Shown here piece by piece: positions 41,957-50,414 of a stretch of 64,000 nt of DNA (within the stretch, counting starts at the first letter, position 1; the number at the start of each line of letters is the position of its first letter). A program made the translations under genes and the position numbers. Under the pieces are notes generated by a model. That model made no database searches. It was not told the DNA's origin and worked only from the letters and a program-made list of their open reading frames with translations. This DNA comes from Qipengyuania proteolytica (GTDB taxonomy: Bacteria; Pseudomonadota; Alphaproteobacteria; Sphingomonadales; Sphingomonadaceae), in NCBI RefSeq assembly GCF_019711565.1, contig NZ_JAIGNN010000001.1, positions 1,426,001-1,490,000 on the forward strand. The letters are read 5' to 3'.

Positions 41957-43585
41957 ATGAGCATGACCGATCTGATCGCCGCCGCCCGCGTGTCCAAGGC
42001 CTGGCCGTTCCAGGAGGCGCAGCGGCTGCTCAAGCGCTATCCCGACGGCGCGAAGCCCGATGGCTCGCCGGTGCTTTTCGAGACGGGTTATGGCCCCAGT
42101 GGCCTTCCGCATATCGGCACCTTCCAGGAGGTGCTGCGCACCACGCTCGTGCGCCGCGCGTTCGAGGCGCTGATCGGCGCGAAGCCGGAAGATGGCAAGA
42201 CGCGGCTCGTCGCCTTCTCCGACGACATGGATGGCCTGCGTAAGGTGCCGGACAACGTGCCCAACCAGGCGCTGCTCGAGGCGAACCTGCACCTGCCGCT
42301 CAGCCGCGTGCCCGACCCGTTCGAGAAGGGCCACGAGAGCTTCGCCGCGCACAACAACGCGATGCTGCGCGACTTCCTCGATCGCTTCGGATTCGACTAC
42401 GAGTTCATCGCCGCGAGCGACATGTACAACTCGGGCCGCTTCGACGATGCGCTACGCGGGGTGCTGCGCAACAATCAGGCGATCCTCGACATCATGCTGC
42501 CGACGCTGCGGGCCGAGCGCGCGGCGACCTATTCGCCGGTCATGCCGATCTCGCCCAACACCGGCCGCGTGCTGCAGGTTCCGGTCGAGGTGGTCGATGC
42601 CGATGCGGGCACCGTGCGCTTCACCGACGAAGACGGCACGGTGGTCGAACAGTCGGCACTGGGCGGCATGGCCAAGCTGCAGTGGAAAGTAGACTTCGCG
42701 ATGCGCTGGGTCGCGCTGGGCGTCGATTACGAGATGTACGGCAAGGACCTCACCGATACCGGGGTCCAGTCGGGCAAGATCGCGCAGGTACTGGGCGGCC
42801 GCAAGCCTGAAGGCCTGATCTACGAGCTCTTCCTCGATGCGAATGGCGAGAAGATCTCGAAGTCGAAGGGCAACGGCCTGACGATCGAAGAATGGCTGTC
42901 TTACGGCAGCGAGGAGAGCCTCGGCTTCTACATCTTCCCCAATCCGAAGAGCGCCAAGCAGCTGCACGTGGGCGTGATCCCGCGTGCGGTGGACGATTAC
43001 TGGCAGTTCCGCGAACGGTTGGCCGAGCAGGACCTCGACAAGCAGCTCGGCAATCCAGTGTGGCACCTCTTGCGCGCCAACGGCGGGTTTGAGGATAGCG
43101 ACGCTCCCGGTGCGGGAGACAGCCTGCCGGTCACCTACGGCCTGCTGCTCAACCTCGCCAGCGTGCTGGGTGCGGAAGCGAGCGAGGATTCGCTGCGCGA
43201 CTATCTTGCCAGCTACATCGGCGCGGATCGCATCACGCCCGAGCTCGAGACCCTGATCGGCACCGCGGTCGCCTATACGCGCGACTACATCGTGCCGACC
43301 CTATCGAAGCGTGCGCCGGCGGCCAACGAGGCGGAGGCGCTGAAGGCGCTCGATGCCTATCTCGCTACAGCCCACGCTGACGCCAGCGCCGAAGATCTCC
43401 AGACCGAGGTCTACGAGATCGGCAAGCGCGAGGAATACGGGTTCGAGAACCTGCGCGACTGGTTCAAGGCGCTCTACCAGACCTTGCTCGGCAGCGAGCA
43501 GGGGCCGCGCATGGGCAGCTTCATCGCGCTCTACGGGATCGAGAACAGCCGCAAGCTGATCGCCGAGGCGCTCGCCCGCGGCTGA
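41957..43585 (+). CDS. lysK: Lysine-tRNA ligase, class I
   Basis: A 542-aa class I (archaeal-type) lysyl-tRNA synthetase, also used by many alphaproteobacteria instead of class II LysS. The HIGH-type motif is in GYGPSGLPHIGTFQ (about residue 50) and the KMSKS-type motif is KISKSKGNG (about residue 300). FSDDMDGLRKVPDN and YSPVMPISPNTGRVLQVP also match the class. ATG 41957 follows AGAGGG. It converges on a 2OG oxygenase. Confidence 0.97.
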   Translation: MSMTDLIAAARVSKAWPFQEAQRLLKRYPDGAKPDGSPVLFETGYGPSGLPHIGTFQEVLRTTLVRRAFEALIGAKPEDGKTRLVAFSDDMDGLRKVPDNVPNQALLEANLHLPLSRVPDPFEKGHESFAAHNNAMLRDFLDRFGFDYEFIAASDMYNSGRFDDALRGVLRNNQAILDIMLPTLRAERAATYSPVMPISPNTGRVLQVPVEVVDADAGTVRFTDEDGTVVEQSALGGMAKLQWKVDFAMRWVALGVDYEMYGKDLTDTGVQSGKIAQVLGGRKPEGLIYELFLDANGEKISKSKGNGLTIEEWLSYGSEESLGFYIFPNPKSAKQLHVGVIPRAVDDYWQFRERLAEQDLDKQLGNPVWHLLRANGGFEDSDAPGAGDSLPVTYGLLLNLASVLGAEASEDSLRDYLASYIGADRITPELETLIGTAVAYTRDYIVPTLSKRAPAANEAEALKALDAYLATAHADASAEDLQTEVYEIGKREEYGFENLRDWFKALYQTLLGSEQGPRMGSFIALYGIENSRKLIAEALARG

Positions 43586-43589
43586 TGCC

Positions 43590-44258
43590 TCAGCTGTGCG
43601 GGCGCGTGCGGTACCACTTGGTCAGCACGTACTTGCTGCCCTTGATGACCGGTGTGCCCGCGTGAAGCGTGCCCTCGTTGGGCTCACCTTGCGGGGTGGC
43701 GTTGTTCCAGCAGAGCAGCACGCCGGGCTTGGGTTCGATCGAGGCGCCGACCTCCACGAAGTGCGTGTGCCCGCCTTCCTCGACCGTGTTAAGGAAGGCC
43801 ATCGCGGTCCAGCAGCGCTGGCCGCCGCGCTTGCGTTCCAACTGCCAGTATTCCTGGTCGGTATAGAACCAGTCGTTGTGCGGCTTGAACTCCTGCCCCT
43901 GCAAGTACCGCTGCCCCTGGATGCGCTCTCCCGTTGCAGGATTGAGGCCGAGCAGGTCGTCGATCCGGCGCGAGATCATCTTCACGAAGGGATCGTGCGG
44001 ATCAAAATTGCCCGAGTAGGAGGTCCGGAACTTCGCGATATAGGCGGTCTCGTGCAACTCGCTCGGCCGCGCGACGGCGTCGATCATGCGCACGAGACGC
44101 TGGCATTCGTCGAGCGTGAGGAAGTCGCCGATCGCGAAAATCTCGGCCTGGTCGGTGGGGATCTTGTAGGCCTGCGGGTCGGCTTCCAGACGTTTGCGCA
44201 CCTGCGCGCCGACGCGTTTCAGGGCATCCTGATCCGGGATTGTCGCGGTCTTGCTCAT
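43590..44258 (-). CDS. 2OG-Fe(II) oxygenase, prolyl 4-hydroxylase-like
   Basis: A 222-aa protein with a P4Hc-type double-stranded beta-helix. Iron ligands are His and Asp in FKPHNDWF and His in GTLHAGTPVIKG; the 2-oxoglutarate-binding basic residue is in KYVLTKWYRTRP. The N-terminal helices (LTLDECQRLVRMID) are typical of the group. It hydroxylates a protein or small molecule; substrate unknown. Confidence 0.9.
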   Translation of the reverse strand: MSKTATIPDQDALKRVGAQVRKRLEADPQAYKIPTDQAEIFAIGDFLTLDECQRLVRMIDAVARPSELHETAYIAKFRTSYSGNFDPHDPFVKMISRRIDDLLGLNPATGERIQGQRYLQGQEFKPHNDWFYTDQEYWQLERKRGGQRCWTAMAFLNTVEEGGHTHFVEVGASIEPKPGVLLCWNNATPQGEPNEGTLHAGTPVIKGSKYVLTKWYRTRPHS

Positions 44259-44358
44259 GCGACCCTGTTAGCAAGTGATGGGAAGGCTTCAAGTATCCGG
44301 CTTGCCGCAATTCGCCGAAACGCTAGGCTGCGTCTTCCAATCCTTCGGGGAGAGACCG

Positions 44359-44916
44359 ATGACCGAGAACACCTCACGCCGCTATTCCCTGGGGGCGATG
44401 ATCTTTCACTGGACCATCGCCATTGCGGTGATCTGGAACTGGCGCATTGCCGAAAATGCCGAGCATGCGGCGACGCGCGAGGCGGCCGGTGCGATCATGG
44501 CCGACCACAAAGCACTCGGGATCACCATCCTGATCCTCTCCATCGGCCGGCTGGTGTGGCGCTTGACCCATCCGGTCCCGCCGCTGCCTTCCGACCTCAA
44601 ACCCTGGGAGGCCAAGCTGGCGCGCACCGTCCATACCATTTTCTATGTCCTGCTGATCGGCCTGCCCATCGGCGGCTGGCTGGCGAGTTCCTTTTACGGC
44701 CAGGGGGTCGATGTCTTCGGCATCTTCACTCTGCCTGCGCTGCCGGTGGGCGAGAATAAAGACCTCGGCCATACCATCTTCGAAGCGCATGCCACGGGCG
44801 GTTCGATTTTCATCTACCTGATCGGCCTGCACATCCTCGGTGCCCTGAAGCACACCTTCTTCGACAAGAACGGCGGGATCTTCCGCATGCTGCCCTTCGG
44901 CAAGGTTCCGGGCTGA
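44359..44916 (+). CDS. Cytochrome b561
   Basis: A 185-aa four-helix inner-membrane protein of the bacterial cytochrome b561 (YodB/CybB) family. Heme-ligand histidines are seen in IFHWTIAI, MADHKALGI, TVHTIFYVL and the C-terminal GLHILGALKH region. It transfers electrons from the quinone pool, in related proteins to superoxide. ATG 44359 follows GGGGAGA. Confidence 0.92.
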   Translation: MTENTSRRYSLGAMIFHWTIAIAVIWNWRIAENAEHAATREAAGAIMADHKALGITILILSIGRLVWRLTHPVPPLPSDLKPWEAKLARTVHTIFYVLLIGLPIGGWLASSFYGQGVDVFGIFTLPALPVGENKDLGHTIFEAHATGGSIFIYLIGLHILGALKHTFFDKNGGIFRMLPFGKVPG

Positions 44917-44928
44917 GCACGCGAAAAA

Positions 44929-44952
44929 CCCCCGCCGATCGCTCGGCGGGGG
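44929..44952 (-). terminator. Rho-independent terminator of the RcnB-like gene
   Basis: A 10-bp GC stem (CCCCCGCCGA/TCGGCGGGGG) closes on a 4-nt loop. Read on the minus strand it is followed by TTTTT, so it terminates the RcnB-like gene. On the plus strand, after cytochrome b561, there is no T-run. Confidence 0.9.
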
Positions 44953-44998
44953 CTCGCTGCCGTCCCGGACCACTCTCAAGCCGGGCCGGCGTCAGGAC

Positions 44999-46015
44999 TT
45001 ACCAGAAGAAGTCGTAGATCACGTCGACCACTTCGCCGCTGTAGACATCGACCAGCAGCACGTCGTCGTAATAGCGAACCCAGCGGTAGGGGCCGTAGAC
45101 TTCCGGCAGGCGATAGCGCCAGGGGTCGTTGATCCAGTAGCGGCTGCCGAAGAACAGGCTGCCGAGCTGGAAACCGATGCTCACGCGGCTGTAGCGATAG
45201 TCGCGATAGGGCGCGTAATAGCGGCCGAGCCGGTAAAGGCTGCGGTTGCTGTAACGATAGCCGTGCCAGTCGTAACGGCGGTCGTTGCGCCAGCTGCGGT
45301 GATCCCAGCGGTTGTAGTCGTGCCAGCGGCGACCGTCGTAATAGCGCGCGCGGCGGTTCGCCTCGCGGTACCCGTCACGATAGCCGTCGCGATGGATGCG
45401 GCGATCTTCGTAGCGGTCCTGGCGGCGCTCGTCGCGGCGGCCGTCGCGATAGGCCTCACGGCGCACGTCGCGATGGTCGTAGTTGTGCCCGTCCCGGCGG
45501 CCGTCACGATAGGTGGTGTTGCGGTCGCCCCGATAATCGCGGCGCTCGGTGCGCTGGTCGCGGCGCTCTTCCGCAACACGCCGTTCGACGCGGCGTTCGA
45601 TGCGCTCGCTCACGTTGCCCCGGCGATCCGACCGGTTCCAGTCGCGGCCACTGCGTTCCTGGGCAACGTCCGAACGACGGTCCGACCGGTTCCAGTCGCG
45701 ACCGCGGCGCTGTTCGGCGACCTGCTGCGCTGCTGCGCGGCGCACCTCGGCCTGCTGCTGGCGCATGTCGCGCCGCTCGGGCGCTGCAGCGGGGCGTGCA
45801 GCCTCGCGGCGCTGCTGCCGAGCTTCGGTCCGCTGCTGGCGGGCTTCGCTGCGCTGGCTGCGCTGTTCGGCACGTTGGCCGCGGTCGCCGCGCTCGCTCC
45901 GCTCGGAGCGTTCGCGTCGATCCTGGGCTTGCGCTTCCGCAGGCAGGGCGGTGGCCACCATCGCCGCAGCGAGGGCGCCGAGGGCACTACCCTTCATCAG
46001 TCTGGTCAGTGTCAT
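44999..46015 (-). CDS. RcnB-like exported protein with Arg-rich repeats
   Basis: A 338-aa protein with signal peptide (ALGALAAAMVATALPAEAQA). About 220 residues follow that are dominated by R, D, E and Q in degenerate repeats, including two copies of GRDWNRSDRR. The C-terminal domain is RcnB-like (YWINDPWRYRLPEVYGPYRW, then YDDVLLVDVYSGEVVDVI). RcnB is a periplasmic protein of nickel/cobalt homeostasis; many sphingomonad members are uncharacterised. The repeat region is the odd part. Confidence 0.82.
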   Translation of the reverse strand: MTLTRLMKGSALGALAAAMVATALPAEAQAQDRRERSERSERGDRGQRAEQRSQRSEARQQRTEARQQRREAARPAAAPERRDMRQQQAEVRRAAAQQVAEQRRGRDWNRSDRRSDVAQERSGRDWNRSDRRGNVSERIERRVERRVAEERRDQRTERRDYRGDRNTTYRDGRRDGHNYDHRDVRREAYRDGRRDERRQDRYEDRRIHRDGYRDGYREANRRARYYDGRRWHDYNRWDHRSWRNDRRYDWHGYRYSNRSLYRLGRYYAPYRDYRYSRVSIGFQLGSLFFGSRYWINDPWRYRLPEVYGPYRWVRYYDDVLLVDVYSGEVVDVIYDFFW

Positions 46016-46200
46016 GGAGCGTATCCTTTGCCTCTACCAGCCGCTCCACCACCTGCGGCTCGTTTCACTGTCTCGCTTTGTATCACAACGGCCTGACGCG
46101 AAACTGAACCGGCTCAACACCCTTTCGTTCAGGTTCGGGAAGGTCAGCATGAACGTTATCATCATTGACACCGGGTGTCACTCCGTGCGTTTGGGCAAGC

Positions 46201-46770
46201 ATGTACACCGATCTCGAACAGGTCCGCGCGGATATCGCCGATCGCCTGTGTATCGCTGCGTCGAATCGCAAATCGGCGATGCACACGCCGGTCGTGGTAA
46301 CCCCCGATGCCGATGCGCGGATCATGGTCCTGCGCGAGTTCGATGCCGACGAATGGACGCTGCGCTTCCACACCGATGCCCGCTCGCCCAAGGTTGCGGT
46401 GATCGGCGAGGGCGCGGCGATGGCCGTGCTGTTCTACGATCCCGACGCCAAGATCCAGCTGCGGATCAGGGGCAGGGGCTGGATCGAAACCGACACAGCG
46501 CTCGCCGACACCGCCTGGCAGGAGAGCGCCAATTTCGCCCGCCGCTGCTATCTCGGCGCGGCACCGGGGGAGGAACGGGACGAACCGGCCACCGGCCTGC
46601 CCGACTGGGCCGAGGGTATCCAGCCAATCGACGAACAACTCGCCCCCGCACGCCCGAACTTCGCGGTGCTGCTTGTCGAGGTCGAGGAGGCGGACTGGTA
46701 CTGGCTCAGCCATGAAGGCCACCGCCGCGCGCTGGTGGGGCCGGAGGAGGCGCGCTGGATCACGCCCTGA
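46201..46770 (+). CDS. Pyridoxamine 5'-phosphate oxidase family flavoprotein
   Basis: A 189-aa split-barrel protein: PVVVTPDADARIMVLREFD, WTLRFHTDARSPKV and AMAVLFYDPDAKIQLRIRG are the FMN-binding strands, and WYWLSHEGHRRAL is the conserved C-terminal motif. It resembles the Alr4036-like group rather than true PdxH, so the substrate is not assigned. ATG 46201; the ribosome-binding site is weak. Confidence 0.85.
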   Translation: MYTDLEQVRADIADRLCIAASNRKSAMHTPVVVTPDADARIMVLREFDADEWTLRFHTDARSPKVAVIGEGAAMAVLFYDPDAKIQLRIRGRGWIETDTALADTAWQESANFARRCYLGAAPGEERDEPATGLPDWAEGIQPIDEQLAPARPNFAVLLVEVEEADWYWLSHEGHRRALVGPEEARWITP

Positions 46771-46858
46771 CCGGGGCCGACTTGAGTCTATCAGCCGACA
46801 GTGGCAATCTCTCTCCTGCTAAACGGCAGCGGGTCGCTATCTACGAGGGAGATGAGCC

Positions 46859-47590
46859 ATGCCCGCCATTCGCTTCGGCCTTGCGGTCGTCACCTATCTC
46901 GCGTTCTTCGCGACCTTCCTGTACCTGATTGCGTTCGTCGGCGGGGTCTTCGTCCCCAAGACCGTCGATAGCGGCACAGCGCCAGCGACCGCCGTCGCGC
47001 TGGTCGTGAACCTCGCGCTGATCTTGCTGTTCGGTCTCCAGCACTCGGTCATGGCGCGGCCTGGGTTCAAGGCGGTCCTGACCAGATCGATCCACCCGTC
47101 GATCGAACGCACCGCCTATGTCTTCGCCACGCTGGTCGCGCTGTGGATCTTGTTCGCCTACTGGCAGCCGATGCCGCGGGTGATCTGGCAGGCCGAGGCC
47201 GAGTGGGCCGTGATGGCACTGTGGGCGCTGTTCCTGATCGGCTGGACGATCGCCTTCATCAGCACCTGGCTGCTCAACCATTTCGAGCTGTTCGGCCTGC
47301 AGCAGACTTGGCTGCACATGACCGGGCGCGAGGCGGTTTTGCAGAAGTTCCGCCAGCCGCTGTTCTACAAGGTGAGCCGCCACCCGCTCTATCTCGGCAT
47401 GATGATCGGCATCTGGGCTATCCCGACCATGACGCTGGGGCACCTCGTCTTCGCGGCGGGGATGACGGTCTATGTCCTGATCGCCATCCGCTACGAGGAG
47501 CGCGACCTCATCACCTTCCTCGGCGACCAGTATGCGGAATACCGCAAGCGGGTCGGCATGCTGGTGCCGGGGATCGGCAAGGCGAAATAG
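46859..47590 (+). CDS. mddA: Methanethiol S-methyltransferase (MddA-like)
   Basis: A 243-aa membrane protein with about six transmembrane helices. LFGLQHSVMARPGFKAVLTR, ERTAYVFATLVAL, STWLLNHFELFGLQQTW and KVSRHPLYLGMM are the pattern I recall for MddA, which methylates methanethiol with SAM to dimethyl sulfide. RHPLYLG and RYEERDLITFLGDQYAEYR form the ICMT-like cofactor site. A related NnrU/ICMT role cannot be excluded. Methionine gamma-lyase, the methanethiol source, is about 7 kb away. ATG 46859 follows GAGGGAG. Confidence 0.85.
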   Translation: MPAIRFGLAVVTYLAFFATFLYLIAFVGGVFVPKTVDSGTAPATAVALVVNLALILLFGLQHSVMARPGFKAVLTRSIHPSIERTAYVFATLVALWILFAYWQPMPRVIWQAEAEWAVMALWALFLIGWTIAFISTWLLNHFELFGLQQTWLHMTGREAVLQKFRQPLFYKVSRHPLYLGMMIGIWAIPTMTLGHLVFAAGMTVYVLIAIRYEERDLITFLGDQYAEYRKRVGMLVPGIGKAK

Positions 47591-47654
47591 CGGATAAACA
47601 AGATTGCCGCGTTCACGGTCAGTTGCCGGCATTAGGGACCTTTTCATTCCCTTC

Positions 47655-47668
47655 TGGTAGCGCTACCA
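47655..47668. promoter_or_regulatory. LacI-family operator
   Basis: TGGTAGCGCTACCA is a perfect 14-bp palindrome with the central CG typical of LacI-family operators. It lies 35 nt upstream of the ATG at 47704, whose product is a LacI-type ligand-binding domain without a helix-turn-helix. A degenerate second half (GCGCTACT) lies at 47680-47687. Confidence 0.75.
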
Positions 47669-47703
47669 AAAGTAACCTGCGCTACTGGGAGGGAGCGAAG
47701 AGC

Positions 47704-48531
47704 ATGACCGGGCTGAAGACCATCCTATTGCTGTCCGACAATCCGGGCGAAGACTATCTGGCGCGAGTCCGCAGCGGTGTGGATCGCGCTTGCAGGCCGG
47801 CTGGAGTCGGCCTCGATGCGATCAATGTTTACGATCGCGATATCACTACCACGCAAGTGCTTGAGAAATCCGACCATGCGGGGGTCATCCTTACTCCTCC
47901 GGTATCCGACGATCGCCAGATTTTATCGCTGCTCGAAGCGCGGGGTGTACCTTTTGTTCGCATTGCCGCCCTGCTGGACATGGATCGCGGCAGTACCGTG
48001 GGCATGGACGAGTACGAGGCGGCCTCTTCGATCGTGGGTCATATGACGGCGCGCGGCCACCGGCGGATCGGCATTGTACGTGGGCCGAGCTCGCAGCTGG
48101 TCAGCATGCGACGCTACAATGGCTATTCCAATGCGTTGGGCGCCAAGGGCCTGCGCGTGGACTCGGCGCTTGTGGTGCAGGGCGACTTCACACGGCAGTC
48201 GGGGCGGGAGCAGGCACCGAAGCTCTTCGCTGCGAAGCCAACGGCGATCTTCGCCTGCAACGACGAGATGGCTGCGGGCGTTATCGACGCGGCGGATGCG
48301 GTGGGCATCGCGATCCCCGGCGACATCTCGCTGGTAGGCTATGACGACAACGCCGTGGCCACCAAGGTCCGCCCGCAACTCACCACGGTGCGCCAGCCGT
48401 GCGAGGCGATGGGCGAGGCGGCGGGTAAGCTGCTGGTCGAACAGATCGGTCGGGCGGGGATGCCGAAGCAGAACGTCCTGGTGCCCTTCGAGATCGTCGA
48501 GCGGGATTCGGTCGCCGACTATACCGGCTAG
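47704..48531 (+). CDS. LacI-type ligand-binding protein lacking a DNA-binding domain
   Basis: A 275-aa protein that starts directly in the periplasmic-binding-like sensor domain (LKTILLLSDNPGEDYLARVRSG) and has all of it: GHMTARGHRRIGIVRG, FACNDEMAAGVIDAADAVGI, IPGDISLVGYDDNAVATKVRPQLTTV. The usual 55-60-residue N-terminal helix-turn-helix and hinge are missing, and no such sequence is encoded upstream in any frame I read. With no signal peptide it should be cytoplasmic. A LacI operator lies just upstream. Confidence 0.85.
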   Translation: MTGLKTILLLSDNPGEDYLARVRSGVDRACRPAGVGLDAINVYDRDITTTQVLEKSDHAGVILTPPVSDDRQILSLLEARGVPFVRIAALLDMDRGSTVGMDEYEAASSIVGHMTARGHRRIGIVRGPSSQLVSMRRYNGYSNALGAKGLRVDSALVVQGDFTRQSGREQAPKLFAAKPTAIFACNDEMAAGVIDAADAVGIAIPGDISLVGYDDNAVATKVRPQLTTVRQPCEAMGEAAGKLLVEQIGRAGMPKQNVLVPFEIVERDSVADYTG

Positions 48532-48969
48532 TCAGGCGGCTGGCTGGATCGCGCGCAGGGTGAGGTCGAAGCTGATGTCCTCGCCCGCGAGCGGGTGGTT
48601 GCCGTCGGCCTTTACCGCCTTTTCGCCGACCTCGAGGATGTAGAGCGTCATCGGCTGGCCGTCGGGCGTCTGCGCGCTCAATTGCATGCCCGGTTGCGGG
48701 GCGGGCTCGGGCGGCAGGTTGGCGCGCGGAATCTCGATGATCAGCTCGTCGCGGCGCGGGCCGAAGGCCTTGTCGCAGGGGATGGCGACCGTCTGCTCGC
48801 CGCCGACGCTCATGCCGGTCAGCGCCTCCTCGATCTGCGGGAAGATCTGCCCGCTGCCGAGCGTGACCGTTTGCGGCCCGACCTGCGCGGTATTGCCGAT
48901 CTCCTGCCCGTCGCCGCGCTTCAGAACGTAGTCGATGGTCACAGTGTCGCCGGTGGTGGGAGTGGTCAT
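48532..48969 (-). CDS. FKBP-type peptidyl-prolyl isomerase (SlyD-like)
   Basis: A 145-aa SlyD-type FKBP without the His-rich tail: VTIDYVLKRGDGQEIGNT opens the FKBP core, FPQIEEALTGMSVGGEQTV and CDKAFGPRRDELIIEI flank the inserted chaperone flap, and HPLAGEDISFDLTLRAI is the closing motif. It assists proline isomerisation and folding in the cytoplasm. It ends directly after the LacI-like gene, tail to tail. Confidence 0.94.
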   Translation of the reverse strand: MTTPTTGDTVTIDYVLKRGDGQEIGNTAQVGPQTVTLGSGQIFPQIEEALTGMSVGGEQTVAIPCDKAFGPRRDELIIEIPRANLPPEPAPQPGMQLSAQTPDGQPMTLYILEVGEKAVKADGNHPLAGEDISFDLTLRAIQPAA

Positions 48970-49466
48970 GGTTATCCTTCGGAAGTTCGTGTTCGCGGCG
49001 CGAGGGATGCGCCGTCAGGGGATGCGCCCGAGGCTTGAGCGCGTTGGGGCAGAGTCTCGCAAAGGATGGTGGGGGGAGTCAAATGGAGGGGTGGGACCGT
49101 TGAAAGGGCGACAGTCTGGTGACATAGGCGACACCCTGTCGCCCGGCGGCAACTTTCAGAAAAGTATTTTAAAACATGTAATTGGATCAAGTTAGCATCA
49201 GCTACAGGTTCATGCCTGCCGGGGGGGAGGGGCAGAGGCTACGCTTCGCAACTCCAAGGATAAACCGTTCAAAGAGCGGCCAGAATGGTAAGCGCGACTA
49301 GGAGTGTAGGAAAGGGCAAACACCCTTGCGCGGTGAATTGTTGCGGAGAGTAAAGCCATTGTTCAAACACCCCGGAACTGGCTTCGAAGTCCGAATTGGA
49401 TCTTAGAAATATTTAACTGGTGATCGTGTAATATCGGGAGATAGAGACTTTACTCGAGGTCCGGAA
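48970..49466. other. 497-bp intergenic region with an inverted repeat
   Basis: No convincing gene. An inverted repeat pairs GGGCGACAG (49106-49114) with CTGTCGCCC (49136-49144), with a further GGCGACA between, and is followed by an AT-rich stretch at 49155-49190. A small frame at 48972-49190 on the minus strand has no homology I recognise. The segment 49395-49466 is AT-rich and probably holds the promoter of the 307-aa membrane protein. Confidence 0.5.
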
Positions 49467-50390
49467 ATGAGCCGAAATTATGCGTGGGGATTCGTGGTTG
49501 CAGGCGGCTTCGCAGCTGCAACCGGCTTCCCGGTTCAATCGGGTTTCGGCATTCTCGACCTGCAGGGGCTGGCCTTTCTCGCCCAATTTCTGGTCTTCGT
49601 GGGGTTTTGCGGCGTCGCCATCGCGATTTCCAAGGACGCCATCGATCTGAGGCGCGCACTCGGCATTTCTCTCATGGTCTGGATGGCATGTGCCGCGCTC
49701 AGCGAGGCTACGTCGAGCGGCATCCGCTGGCTCATGCCTTTCCCGATTATCTTCATGGTGACGTGGCAGCGCGACCCTCTGCCTGATGAGGGCATGCTGT
49801 CGCACTTGCCGGAACCCGTGCGGCAGGGGATCGCCGTTCTTGCCGCCGTGGTGGGATCGCACATGCTGGCAAGCGGGCTGTCGAACTTCCGGTTGAATAG
49901 CCTGCGCTTCGACTATTTCGAGATATTCACGGGTGCGATCATCTACGGTGCGGCGATCATCCTGCTAAAGGCACCGATGACCTGGGGAGCGATTGCGCGC
50001 CTTGGCATCGGGTCTTACGCGGCGAGCCTGGCCCTGTTCTCGGTCGCCCTGATCGTCGAGGTCGCCATGGACCCCTACGCGTTCAAGAGCCAGATCGCCA
50101 ATCTGATCATCTGCGCCATGCTGCTGGTGCAGGTCTGGCGGCATTTCTTCCGCCCGGACGGCTGGCTCAAACTGATCGAAACGCTGGTGGGCGGGATAAT
50201 CGCCTCGCTGGCAACCGAGGGATTCCTCGACTGGCTGCTCGATACGACCCCGTGGATAATCTTCGGGTTTCCCTACGCGATATTCGCCGCGGCCATGGCC
50301 GGGATCGGGCTTTACCTCGTCTGGTCGGACCGCATCGTCCTGAAGGATTTGGGACGACGTTTCGGCTTCGGCGCGAACCAGTCAGCCTGA
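49467..50390 (+). CDS. Hypothetical membrane protein, 307 aa
   Basis: A polytopic inner-membrane protein with eight or so hydrophobic helices and short loops. No transporter signature or charged catalytic pair is evident. A cytoplasmic loop around residues 100-115 (WQRDPLPDEG) and a basic C-terminus (RFGFGANQSA) frame the helices. It is followed 24 nt later by a 42-aa membrane protein with a strong ribosome-binding site, so the two may form a small operon. Function unknown. Confidence 0.8.
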   Translation: MSRNYAWGFVVAGGFAAATGFPVQSGFGILDLQGLAFLAQFLVFVGFCGVAIAISKDAIDLRRALGISLMVWMACAALSEATSSGIRWLMPFPIIFMVTWQRDPLPDEGMLSHLPEPVRQGIAVLAAVVGSHMLASGLSNFRLNSLRFDYFEIFTGAIIYGAAIILLKAPMTWGAIARLGIGSYAASLALFSVALIVEVAMDPYAFKSQIANLIICAMLLVQVWRHFFRPDGWLKLIETLVGGIIASLATEGFLDWLLDTTPWIIFGFPYAIFAAAMAGIGLYLVWSDRIVLKDLGRRFGFGANQSA

Positions 50391-50414
50391 AGTGGAAGGC
50401 AACGGGAGGATTGC

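Noticed and set aside
41733..41960. A 75-codon frame before lysK with one hydrophobic stretch
   Set aside because: No ribosome-binding site, overlap with lysK and no family; chance frame is more likely.
45263..46096. A 277-aa hydrophobic frame on the plus strand that looks like a membrane protein
   Set aside because: It is antisense to the Arg-rich RcnB-like gene; Arg/Asp codons read backwards give Ala/Val-rich sequence. The minus-strand gene has a signal peptide, conserved domain and terminator.
48972..49190. A 72-codon frame on the minus strand upstream of the FKBP gene
   Set aside because: No start signal, no motif, and the amino acid composition looks random.
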